Assembly (NCBI RefSeq): GCF_014212135.1
Contig: NZ_JACJVQ010000032.1
Coordinates: 62,001 to 126,000 of the forward strand
Length of the DNA: 64,000 nucleotides
From: Cohnella thailandensis
GTDB taxonomy: Bacteria; Bacillota; Bacilli; Paenibacillales; Paenibacillaceae
Direction of reading: 5' to 3'
Shown here: piece by piece, positions 41,057 through 48,267 of the stretch
Layout: every line of letters begins with the position of its first letter
How positions within the stretch are numbered: the stretch's first letter is position 1
The notes under the pieces: generated by a model
Databases searched by the model: none
What the model saw: the letters and a program-made list of their open reading frames with translations, nothing else
What the model was told of the DNA's origin: nothing
Translations under genes and position numbers: made by a program

Positions 41057-41535
41057 CGGATTTAGAGCAAGCGATTTTTCTTAGACAAGCCGGCGAGCAT
41101 GATCAAGCAAGAGCATTGCTGCTTGACTTGATCGAGCGGGATTCGGCGAACCCGGCCGTCTGGTACCAGTGCGCGTGGGTTCACGACGTGATGGAGCGGG
41201 AACGAGAGGCCGTTCTCTTTTATCGGAAGGCGCTGGAGCTTGGAATTGCCGGAGAGGACCGGGAAGGAGCCTACCTTGGGTTGGGCAGCACCTACCGGAC
41301 GCTAGGCATGTATGCGGATGCCGGGGCCGTTCTGGAACAAGCGATGCGGGAATACCCGGAGAACAGGGAATTCCTCGTGTTCTATGCGATGGTACTGCAC
41401 AACAGGAAGGAACATGACAAGGCGATGGAGATCGTGTTGCGGCAGCTTGCGGAAACGAGCGGCGACAAGGGGATTCAATCGTACAAGCAGGCGATCTTAT
41501 TCTACTCGGACAAGTTGGTTGAAATCTGGGAATAG
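41053..41535 (+). CDS. Tetratricopeptide-repeat protein (TPR_5-like)
   Basis: 160 residues from ATG 41053, overlapping the previous stop (ATGA). Helical repeats of about 34-40 residues: AIFLRQAGEHDQARALLLDLIERDSANPAVWYQCAWVHDVMEREREAVLFYRKALELG and LGLGSTYRTLGMYADAGAVLEQAMREYPENREFLVFYAMVLHNRKEHDKAMEI. It likely mediates protein contacts. Last gene of the YcxB/APH/TPR trio; a strong hairpin follows. Confidence 0.88.
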   Translation: MTDLEQAIFLRQAGEHDQARALLLDLIERDSANPAVWYQCAWVHDVMEREREAVLFYRKALELGIAGEDREGAYLGLGSTYRTLGMYADAGAVLEQAMREYPENREFLVFYAMVLHNRKEHDKAMEIVLRQLAETSGDKGIQSYKQAILFYSDKLVEIWE

Positions 41536-41546
41536 TTCCGCATAAA

Positions 41547-41587
41547 AACGGCCATGCAACGCGATTCGTTCGCGAGGCATGGCCGTT
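41547..41587. terminator. Bidirectional terminator hairpin
   Basis: AACGGCCATGC (41547-41557) pairs perfectly with GCATGGCCGTT (41577-41587); an inner CGCG pair closes the loop. It lies between convergent genes and its right arm overlaps the end of the epimerase gene. Confidence 0.7.
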
Positions 41588-42497
41588 ATGTCAGGATGGA
41601 CCGATAGGTTTGCTTCAGTCCTTCGATCAGACTGCTGCGGGGGCTCCATTCCAAGACGCGTTCCGCCAGGCGGTTATCCAAGCAGCTGTCCCTAATATCG
41701 CCGGCCCTCGCCGGGCTGTGCTCTACGCCCAATTCCGGTTCGTGAATCCGCTTGAGAAGGTCGACCAGCTGGTTGATCGAAGTCCTTCTTCCGGTGCTGA
41801 TGTTGACGGTCTGTCCGTCCCCCTTGCGGACGGCGGCCAAATTGGCTTCCACGATATCTTGAACGTAGATGAAATCGCGGGTTTGTTCGCCGGTTCCGTG
41901 GACGGTCAGAGGCAAATTTTGCTTGAGCTTGTTCATAAAGACGGAGATGACGCCTCCCTCGCCGCGGGAGGTCTGGCGGGGACCGTACACGTTGCTGTAC
42001 CGCAAGATCGTATAAGGCAATCCGGAGAGACGATGGAACAACCGAATGCTTTTCTCCGCGGTGTCTTTGGATAAGCCGTAGAAGGAGATGGGGGAGGTTG
42101 CCATGCTCTCATCTTTGGGATATTGGCTGCCCTCTCCGTAGACGGCGCTGGTCGACGAGAAGACAAGCTTCCGGACGCCCGATTGCTTGCAAGCCTGCAG
42201 AATCCGCAAGGTTCCGACGACATTCGTATTCGAATCCTGAGCGGGATTCGCGATCGAGCTCTGGACGTCTATCTGCGCGGCCAGATGGAACAGCACGTCG
42301 GGGCGGATCGCCTGGATGAGGTCCGAGATATTCTCCATAGTAATGTCTTCCTCATGCAAGCGAGCGGATGGGTGGACCTGCTCTCGGAGCCCGCTCGAGA
42401 GGTTGTCGATAATGTGCACTTCGGCGCCGCCCAGCCGAAGCGCATCCGCCAGATGAGAACCGATAAAACCGGCGCCGCCCGTAACGAGAGCTTTCAT
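41586..42497 (-). CDS. NAD-dependent nucleotide-sugar epimerase (UDP-glucose 4-epimerase-like)
   Basis: 303 residues, extended SDR. NAD-binding KALVTGGAGFIGSHLADAL (GxxGxxG) at the N-terminus, IDNLSSG and HLAAQIDVQSS blocks, catalytic SFYGLSKDTAEK (Tyr-x3-Lys, about 147), and ILRYSNVYGPRQ. The short C-terminal domain and GEQTRDFIYVQDIVEAN are typical of GalE/WbpP-like epimerases. It interconverts UDP-sugars for cell-surface polysaccharide. No other polysaccharide genes are adjacent, so it is a stand-alone unit. Confidence 0.88.
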   Translation of the reverse strand: MKALVTGGAGFIGSHLADALRLGGAEVHIIDNLSSGLREQVHPSARLHEEDITMENISDLIQAIRPDVLFHLAAQIDVQSSIANPAQDSNTNVVGTLRILQACKQSGVRKLVFSSTSAVYGEGSQYPKDESMATSPISFYGLSKDTAEKSIRLFHRLSGLPYTILRYSNVYGPRQTSRGEGGVISVFMNKLKQNLPLTVHGTGEQTRDFIYVQDIVEANLAAVRKGDGQTVNISTGRRTSINQLVDLLKRIHEPELGVEHSPARAGDIRDSCLDNRLAERVLEWSPRSSLIEGLKQTYRSILT

Positions 42498-42591
42498 AAT
42501 CCAACTCCTAACGAAGGAACTGGAATAGTGTACGATTCGCGTCCAAGGCTTGCGTGTGCGCTTGACTCAAGAATAAAAAACTCGGTCGGAG

Positions 42592-42621
42592 TTGAAATCC
42601 CGTCTAGGGTCGTGTTATCAT
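42592..42621 (+). promoter_or_regulatory. Candidate promoter of the ABC-F gene
   Basis: TTGAAA (42592-42597), 18-base spacer, TATCAT (42616-42621). Transcription would begin near 42628, giving a leader of about 229 bases that carries the uORF and attenuator. Confidence 0.5.
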
Positions 42622-42649
42622 TCAAGTAATTCAAGGACAGGAGTTGAAC

Positions 42650-42840
42650 GCGATAATGGATTTTTCTTGCTAAGGTTCAAACGAGATAAGCGATTTTATC
42701 GCCTATTTTCTTTGCCTAATGCAAGAAAGATGCCATATCCGTTCACTCAGACGAATATCCCGATCCGGCCCGTCGCGGGCGGATTCGCCTTATTTATTTG
42801 AGTCGCGAGAAGCATCTTTCTTGCGGCTCATTTTATTTTG
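42650..42840 (+). promoter_or_regulatory. Transcription attenuator in the ABC-F leader
   Basis: A perfect 13-bp long-range stem, GCAAGAAAGATGC (42721-42733) with GCATCTTTCTTGC (42812-42824), is followed by a T-rich tract (42831-42839) and encloses a GC-rich hairpin (about 42763-42784). The left arm has rival partners: the local TTTCTT-T-GC (42707-42715, one bulged T) and TTTCTTGC inside the uORF. Upstream, GCGATAA (42650-42656, touching the uORF start) can pair with TTATCGC (42696-42702), or GCGAT with ATCGC locally. The set allows terminator and antiterminator folds that depend on ribosome position. Confidence 0.65.
42656..42673 (+). CDS. Leader peptide MDFSC of the ABC-F gene
   Basis: Five codons and TAA: ATG GAT TTT TCT TGC. 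CAGGAG lies 12 bases upstream. Its last bases TTTCTTGC (42663-42670) are identical to the 3' end of the terminator's right arm, so translation of this ORF bears directly on leader folding. Short uORFs of this kind precede inducible ABC-F and erm genes. Confidence 0.55.
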   Translation: MDFSC

Positions 42841-42856
42841 CGCGGGAGGATATTTC

Positions 42857-44335
42857 ATGTCATTAATCAATGTGAGAAACCTAACGTTTGCCTATGAGGG
42901 CAGCTACGACAATATTTTCGAGAACGTCAGCTTTCAGATCGATACCGATTGGAAGCTAGGGTTTACGGGGAGGAACGGAAGAGGGAAGACGACTTTCCTG
43001 AACCTGCTGCTCGGCAAGCACGAGTACGGCGGTCACATTAGCGCTAATGTGAGCTTCGAGTATTTTCCCTATCCGGTTCCGAACAAAGAGGATAACACGC
43101 TGGACGTGGTCGGCGGGATTTACCCCGATTACGTCCATTGGGAATTGATGCGCGAGCTTAGCTTGTTAGACGTCACCGAGGACGTGCTGTACCGGCCGTT
43201 CGAATCGTTGTCGAACGGCGAGCAGACGAAGGTGCTGCTGGCCGCCTTGTTCCTTAAGGAGAACAGCTTCCTTCTGATCGACGAACCGACGAACCACCTG
43301 GATCTCCAAGCCCGAAAGCTGGTCAGCGACTACCTTCGCAATAAGAAGGGCTTCATTCTCGTATCTCACGACCGGGCGTTCCTGGATCGGTGCGTCGATC
43401 ACATTCTGTCGATCAACAAGACGAATATCGAGATTCAGCAGGGCAACTTCAGCAGCTGGATGGAGAACAAACAGAGACAGGACCAATTCGAGATGGCCGA
43501 GAACGACAAGCTTCGCAAAGACATCAAGAGACTGAGCGAGGCGGCGGCGCGCACGAGCCATTGGTCGGACGAAGTGGAGAAGACGAAGAACGGAACCCGC
43601 AACGGGGGACTCCGGCCGGATAAGGGCTATATCGGACACAAGGCCGCGAAAATGATGAAGCGTTCCAAAGCGATCGAGAACAGGCAGCAAGCGGCGGCGG
43701 AGGAGAAATCCAAGCTGCTGCGCAACATCGACGGCACGGAGAGCCTGAAGATCGGCCAATTGGCTTATCATAAGCATCAGCTTGCGGAACTAGACCGCGT
43801 CTCGATAGCTTACGGCGATCGGAAGGTTTGCGAGAATGTCAGCTTCGCGATCGAGCAAGGAGACCGCATCGCGCTGTCCGGCAAGAACGGAGCGGGAAAG
43901 TCCAGCTTGCTGAAGCTCATCCTGGGAGAAGAGATCGAGCACTCGGGTACCGTCCGGATCGGAAGTCAGCTGCGCATCTCCTACGTCTCTCAAGACACCG
44001 CTCACCTGAAGGGGAATTTGGCCGATTACGCCAGGGAGCAGGACATCGAGGAAAGCCTGTTTAAAGCGATCTTGCGCAAGCTGGACTTCTCCCGAACGCA
44101 GTTCGAGAAGGACATGGCGGACTTCAGCGGAGGACAGAAGAAGAAGGTGCTGATCGCCAGAAGCTTATGCGAGAAAGCGCATCTGTATATATGGGATGAA
44201 CCGCTCAACTTCATCGACGTCCTATCCCGCATGCAGATCGAGGATTTGCTGCTGACTCATGAACCGACGATCTTGTTCGTGGAGCACGACAGCGAATTCT
44301 GCAGGCAAATCGCAACCAAAACGATACAGCTGTAA
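42857..44335 (+). CDS. Lsa-like ABC-F ribosomal protection ATPase
   Basis: 492 residues from ATG 42857 (GGGAGGA seven bases upstream). Two ABC domains in one chain without membrane segments: Walker A GRNGRGKTT (about 36) and GKNGAGKSS (about 349), signatures LSNGEQ and FSGGQ, Walker B FLLIDEPTNHLD and LYIWDEPLNFID, with the helical ABC-F linker (about 190-300) between. Length and start MSLINVRNLTFAYEGSYDNIFENVSFQ fit Lsa/Lmo0919-type proteins, which displace lincosamides, streptogramin A and pleuromutilins from the ribosome. The second Walker B has Leu and Phe in place of the usual TNHLD, as also seen in Lsa relatives. Likely induced through its leader. Confidence 0.88.
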   Translation: MSLINVRNLTFAYEGSYDNIFENVSFQIDTDWKLGFTGRNGRGKTTFLNLLLGKHEYGGHISANVSFEYFPYPVPNKEDNTLDVVGGIYPDYVHWELMRELSLLDVTEDVLYRPFESLSNGEQTKVLLAALFLKENSFLLIDEPTNHLDLQARKLVSDYLRNKKGFILVSHDRAFLDRCVDHILSINKTNIEIQQGNFSSWMENKQRQDQFEMAENDKLRKDIKRLSEAAARTSHWSDEVEKTKNGTRNGGLRPDKGYIGHKAAKMMKRSKAIENRQQAAAEEKSKLLRNIDGTESLKIGQLAYHKHQLAELDRVSIAYGDRKVCENVSFAIEQGDRIALSGKNGAGKSSLLKLILGEEIEHSGTVRIGSQLRISYVSQDTAHLKGNLADYAREQDIEESLFKAILRKLDFSRTQFEKDMADFSGGQKKKVLIARSLCEKAHLYIWDEPLNFIDVLSRMQIEDLLLTHEPTILFVEHDSEFCRQIATKTIQL

Positions 44336-44338
44336 AAA

Positions 44339-44395
44339 AGAAGAGCTCCAGACGACCCGGCGTTCGACGCAAGCGGATCTTCGGGGAGCTCTTCT
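44339..44395. terminator. Bidirectional terminator between ABC-F and RNase J genes
   Basis: AGAAGAGCTCC (44339-44349) pairs perfectly with GGAGCTCTTCT (44385-44395) over a 35-base loop, between convergent stops at 44335 and 44401. AAAAAA precedes it, serving as the T-run for the minus strand. Confidence 0.7.
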
Positions 44396-44400
44396 CTATG

Positions 44401-46074
44401 TTAAACATCGATCAGGATCGGCAGGATCATGGGACGCTTCTTGAGCTGCGCGAACAGATACTTGGCGATCTCATCCTTCAGCGCGCGCTTCAGTGCGCTC
44501 CACTGCCGGACTTTGGCTTCTTTAAGATCCGCGAGAGTGCCAAGCGCCAGCTCTTGAATGCTGCGAATCAACTCTTCGTTGTCCTTGACGAACACGAAGC
44601 CGCGGGAGATGACGTCGGGTCCGGAGAGAATGGACCCGTCGCGCTTGCTCATCGTCACGACGACGATAAGGATTCCGTCCGCCGACAGCTGCTTGCGGTC
44701 GCGAAGGACGACCGTGCCGATATCCCCGACGCCGAGCCCGTCGACGAACGCATCCCCGGCGGGGAGCCTGTCGCCGAGAACGGCTTTGCCGCCCGCGAAC
44801 TCGACGGCGTCGCCGTTCCCGACGATAAAGATATGGCTCGGATCGACGCCGACGGATTCGGCAAGCAGCCGATGCTGGTACAGCATCCGATACTCGCCAT
44901 GAATGGGCACGAAATATCGCGGCTTCATCAAGGAAAGCATCAGCTTCAATTCTTCTTGGCTGCCGTGGCCCGAGACGTGCATTCCCGTCGAAGTTCCGGA
45001 TCCGTAGATAACCTTGGCGCCTAGCTGGAACAGGTTATCGACGATCCGGGACACGTTCCGTTCGTTCCCGGGGATGGCGCCCGCCGCGATAATGACCGTA
45101 TCGCCCGGATCCACGCTCATTTGCCGGTAGTTTCCGTTCGCAAGCCTGGCGAGCGCCGCCATCGCTTCGCCTTGGGAACCCGTGCAGAGAACGGCCACTT
45201 GCTCGGACGGCAGCTTGGCGGCGGCTTCGGCATCGATCAACATGCCTTCCGGAATATCCAGATAGTTTAATTCCTGGGCGACGTTTACGACATTCACCAT
45301 GCTTCGTCCGAGCAGCACCAGCTTCCGTCCCGATACCGCAGCCGCCCGAACCACCTGCTGCAGCCGATTCACGTTGGAGGCGAAGGTGGAGACGAACACC
45401 TTGCCATCGGCATGGGAGATCGCTTCCTCGAGATGAGCGCCCACTAATCGTTCCGACGGCGTGAAGCCAGGCCGTTCCGCGTTCGTGCTCTCCGACAGGA
45501 GCAGAAACACGCCTTTCTCTCCGATAGCCGCCATCCGATGAAGGTCGGGGTATTGGCGGTTCTCCGGGGAGAGATCGAATTTGAAATCGCCCGTATGTAC
45601 GACCGTCCCTTGCGGCGTCTCGAAGACGATTCCCAGGCAATCCGGGATACTGTGGTTCGTGCGGAAGAAGGAGGTGCGAATGTCGCCGAATCGAACGACC
45701 GAATCGGCATGGATGACGTTCAGGGTCGCATTGCGCAGCAGGCCGTGCTCCTTGAGCTTCGTCTCGATCAGACCGATCGTCAGCGCCGACGCATACACCG
45801 GCACGTTCAGTTCCTTCAAGAAATAAGGAATTCCCCCGATATGATCCTCATGTCCGTGGGTGACGATCAAGGCTTTGACTTGGCTCGAATGCTCGAGCAA
45901 ATAGGAAATATCCGGAACGATCAGATCGATCCCGAGCAGGCTCTCATCCGGGAACTTCGAGCCGCAGTCGATGACGATAATATCCCCGTCGTATTGAAGG
46001 ACGTACATGTTCTTGCCGATCTCGTTCACGCCGCCGAGAGCGAAGACGGTTCCAACTTCCGAAGTGCGATTCAT
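44401..46074 (-). CDS. rnj: Ribonuclease J
   Basis: 557 residues, the normal length. Metallo-beta-lactamase/beta-CASP fold: FALGGVNEIGKNMYVLQYDGDIIVIDCG, zinc motif THGHEDHIGG (H73, H75, D77, H78), HTGDFKFD, VLCTGSQGEAMAAL and HVSGHGSQEELKLMLSLMKPRYFVPIHGEYRML. It is a 5'-3' exonuclease and endonuclease acting in mRNA decay and rRNA maturation. Firmicutes usually have two paralogues (J1 and J2); I cannot tell by eye which this is. AGGGAGAA precedes the ATG. Confidence 0.93.
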   Translation of the reverse strand: MNRTSEVGTVFALGGVNEIGKNMYVLQYDGDIIVIDCGSKFPDESLLGIDLIVPDISYLLEHSSQVKALIVTHGHEDHIGGIPYFLKELNVPVYASALTIGLIETKLKEHGLLRNATLNVIHADSVVRFGDIRTSFFRTNHSIPDCLGIVFETPQGTVVHTGDFKFDLSPENRQYPDLHRMAAIGEKGVFLLLSESTNAERPGFTPSERLVGAHLEEAISHADGKVFVSTFASNVNRLQQVVRAAAVSGRKLVLLGRSMVNVVNVAQELNYLDIPEGMLIDAEAAAKLPSEQVAVLCTGSQGEAMAALARLANGNYRQMSVDPGDTVIIAAGAIPGNERNVSRIVDNLFQLGAKVIYGSGTSTGMHVSGHGSQEELKLMLSLMKPRYFVPIHGEYRMLYQHRLLAESVGVDPSHIFIVGNGDAVEFAGGKAVLGDRLPAGDAFVDGLGVGDIGTVVLRDRKQLSADGILIVVVTMSKRDGSILSGPDVISRGFVFVKDNEELIRSIQELALGTLADLKEAKVRQWSALKRALKDEIAKYLFAQLKKRPMILPILIDV

Positions 46075-46194
46075 TTCGATTCTCCCTTTGTCTCATTATG
46101 CAAAGTATTATGAGATCGGACCCATGGGCTTATTCGGGATCGGATCGGCAAAAGTTACATTTTAATTACAAATAAGGGTTTATATCGAAAACGA

Positions 46195-46223
46195 TTGCCG
46201 GGGGGATGGATGTTTGTTATAGT
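46195..46223 (+). promoter_or_regulatory. Promoter driving the c-di-AMP riboswitch and kamA-like gene
   Basis: TTGCCG (46195-46200), 17-base spacer, TATAGT (46218-46223). Predicted start near 46230, about 25 bases before the aptamer. Confidence 0.6.
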
Positions 46224-46249
46224 AGAAAAATAGTCTAATCTTAACTGAA

Positions 46250-46400
46250 TATTGCGTCTATTAGCTTAGTTTCCGGCTATGCCGGAGAGCGGGGGAACCA
46301 ATCAATTGGGGCGAATCGATCCGATCGGATCGTAGGGGACCATCTAACCCGAGCCCGTCAGCTAACCTCGTCAGCTTAGGATGGGTCAATCATACGCGCA
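46250..46400 (+). promoter_or_regulatory. Cyclic di-AMP riboswitch (ydaO/yuaA class) aptamer
   Basis: The conserved islands of the class appear in order: CCGGAGAGCGGGGGAACCA (46274-46292), TTGGGGCGAATC (46306-46317), AGGGGACCAT (46334-46343), then CCCGAGCCCGTCAGCTAAC (46348-46366) and CTCGTCAGC (46367-46375). GCGT (46254-46257) and ACGC (46394-46397) can close the outer stem. In this class ligand binding favours termination. It sits upstream of the KamA-family gene and no other gene intervenes. Confidence 0.92.
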
Positions 46401-46452
46401 GCGGAGGATTTGTCCTCGGCTTGTCTTTTGACCCGTGCAACGGGTCTTTTTT
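46383..46452 (+). terminator. Riboswitch expression platform (terminator/antiterminator)
   Basis: GACCCGT (46430-46436), loop GCA, ACGGGTC (46440-46446) and T6 form an intrinsic terminator. GGGTCAA (46383-46389), at the 3' edge of the aptamer, can instead pair with TTGACCC (46428-46434), enclosing a GAGGA/TCCTC hairpin (46404-46417). Aptamer formation would free the terminator, so the switch should be OFF at high c-di-AMP. Confidence 0.8.
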
Positions 46453-46504
46453 GTTGCCCAAAAGAGACCCGGCAAGTTCAAAAAACAGGTAAAGGAGAGT
46501 GCCG

Positions 46505-47698
46505 ATGCCTCAGCCGAAGTATTTGACGAACATCGACAGGATCGCGCAAATCCCGGAGTCGGAGAGAGAACGACTCAAGCGGATAACCGAGAAATTCGTA
46601 TTTAGAGTCAACGATTACTATTTGAATCTTATCGATTGGAACGATCCGGACGATCCGATCCGCAAGCTGGTCATCCCGAATGCGGATGAGCTCGGGGAGT
46701 ACGGCCGTTGGGACGCTTCGGACGAGGATACGAATTACGTCGTCCCCGGCTGCCAGCACAAATACGGAACGACGGCGCTGCTCATCGTCTCGGAGGTATG
46801 CGGAGCTTATTGCCGCTATTGCTTCCGCAAGCGCCTATTCCGCAACGATGTCAAGGAAGCCGTGACGGACGTGGAGCCGGGCTTGAATTACATCGCGGAG
46901 CATCCGGAGATCAACAACGTGCTATTGACCGGCGGAGACAGCCTTATTCTCGGAACTCCCAGAATTCGGGCCATCCTTGAACGGCTTAGGGAAATCGATC
47001 ATGTCAAGATCATCCGAATGGGATCCAAGATTCCCGTCTTCAATCCGATGAGGATCTACGAGGACGAGGAGCTTCTGGCGACGATTCGAGAATTCTCGAC
47101 CCCGGAGCGAAGGATTTACGTCATGGCGCATATCAACCATCCCCGGGAGATAACGCCGGAAGCCGTCAAAGGCTTCGAGGCGCTGCACCAGGCGGGAGCC
47201 ATCGTCGTGAACCAAACGCCCGTGCTGCGAGGGATTAACGATGACCCGAAGATTCTAGGGGAATTGCTGGATAGACTGTCGTGGGCCGGAGTGACTCCTT
47301 ATTATTTCTTCGTGAATCGGCCGGTGGCGGGCAATAAAGCGTTCGTGCTGTCTTTGCGCAGAGTGTATGAGATCGTCGAACGGGCTAAAGCGATGACATC
47401 GGGACTTGGCAAGCGAGTTCGGCTCTCGATGAGCCACACCTCGGGCAAGATCGAGATTCTGGCCATCGAGAACGGCAAAGCTTATCTGAAGTACCATCAG
47501 TCGAGAGACGGTCAATACGGCCGATTCATGGAGCTGGATTGCCCGGAAGAGGCTGCCTGGTTCGACGATTTGCCCGGCAGCGAGAAGTTCTGGACTAAGC
47601 CGAAGAAGAGGACGAAGGAAGTCGTATCCGTTAACGCCATGCCGGATCTTCCGTCCGGAAAGGCGAATTCGCCGGTGCGAACGGCTGCGTCTAAATAA
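46505..47698 (+). CDS. KamA-family radical SAM enzyme (aminomutase-like, substrate not lysine by residues)
   Basis: 397 residues from ATG 46505, seven bases after GGAG. The radical SAM cluster motif is CGAYCRYC (C99, C103, C106), preceded by a KamA-type DDPIRKLVIPN segment. The PLP-binding lysine aligns as K315 in HTSGKIEIL. The two aspartates that hold the lysine side chain in lysine 2,3-aminomutase (D293 and D330 of the clostridial enzyme, alignment from memory) correspond to R272 in PYYFFVNRP and S308. The reaction is probably an amino-group 2,3-shift on another amino acid. Control by c-di-AMP, the osmotic second messenger, suggests a beta-amino-acid osmolyte (inference). Confidence 0.85.
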   Translation: MPQPKYLTNIDRIAQIPESERERLKRITEKFVFRVNDYYLNLIDWNDPDDPIRKLVIPNADELGEYGRWDASDEDTNYVVPGCQHKYGTTALLIVSEVCGAYCRYCFRKRLFRNDVKEAVTDVEPGLNYIAEHPEINNVLLTGGDSLILGTPRIRAILERLREIDHVKIIRMGSKIPVFNPMRIYEDEELLATIREFSTPERRIYVMAHINHPREITPEAVKGFEALHQAGAIVVNQTPVLRGINDDPKILGELLDRLSWAGVTPYYFFVNRPVAGNKAFVLSLRRVYEIVERAKAMTSGLGKRVRLSMSHTSGKIEILAIENGKAYLKYHQSRDGQYGRFMELDCPEEAAWFDDLPGSEKFWTKPKKRTKEVVSVNAMPDLPSGKANSPVRTAASK

Positions 47699-47801
47699 GA
47701 AGGGTCGGAAAGGGGGATTCCTCCTCTCTTTGTTTTTGTCCCGGTATGCAGGTCCGCGGGAGAACGCATACTACAGAAAACGAAAGGGCGTGCGTTCGAT
47801 C

Positions 47802-48149
47802 ATGGTATCTTTTATCCTGAAATGGCTGATTAACGGGGCAATCGTGACCTTTCTCCTTGTTTATTACACGGAAGCTTCTTACCTCGGGGCGTTCGTCGCG
47901 GCCACGTTCCTAACCGTCATCTCTTATTTCGTCGGAGACCAGTTTATTTTGCGAATGACGAACAACGCGGTAGCGACCGTGGCCGATGCGGCGATTGCAT
48001 TCGTCTTCCTATGGTTCGTCGCGGCGATGATGAACTGGAGTTTAAGCGTCGGCGAGAACTTGGCGATGGTCATCATCCTCGGCATTGCGGAAGCGATCGT
48101 TCATCGATACATTCTGCCCGTCGACTTCAGAGTCGCGACGAACGACTGA
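47802..48149 (+). CDS. DUF2512 (YndM-like) membrane protein
   Basis: 115 residues, four hydrophobic helices (about 4-22, 27-47, 58-80, 86-105), starting MVSFILKWLINGAIVTFLLVYYTEASYLGAFVAATFLTVISYFVGD, a pattern I associate with the DUF2512/YndM family of Bacillales. Start ATG 47802 has only a weak AAAGGGCG upstream. Function unknown. Its position 103 bases after the KamA-like gene leaves co-transcription possible. Confidence 0.75.
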   Translation: MVSFILKWLINGAIVTFLLVYYTEASYLGAFVAATFLTVISYFVGDQFILRMTNNAVATVADAAIAFVFLWFVAAMMNWSLSVGENLAMVIILGIAEAIVHRYILPVDFRVATND

Positions 48150-48171
48150 GCCGGACCTTGGAACCAACGGA

Positions 48172-48198
48172 AGAGCTGCGCCTATGCGCGGTTCTTTG
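48172..48198 (+). terminator. Intrinsic terminator after the DUF2512 gene
   Basis: AGAGCTGCGC (48172-48181), loop CTAT, GCGCGGTTCT (48186-48195), 10 pairs with two G-U, then TTG. Confidence 0.5.
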
Positions 48199-48267
48199 TC
48201 ATTTCCGAGGAGAAACCTTGCTTGCCAATCCCCGTAAAAGGAGCATTAGCTCTGAGGGGGAACCAAA

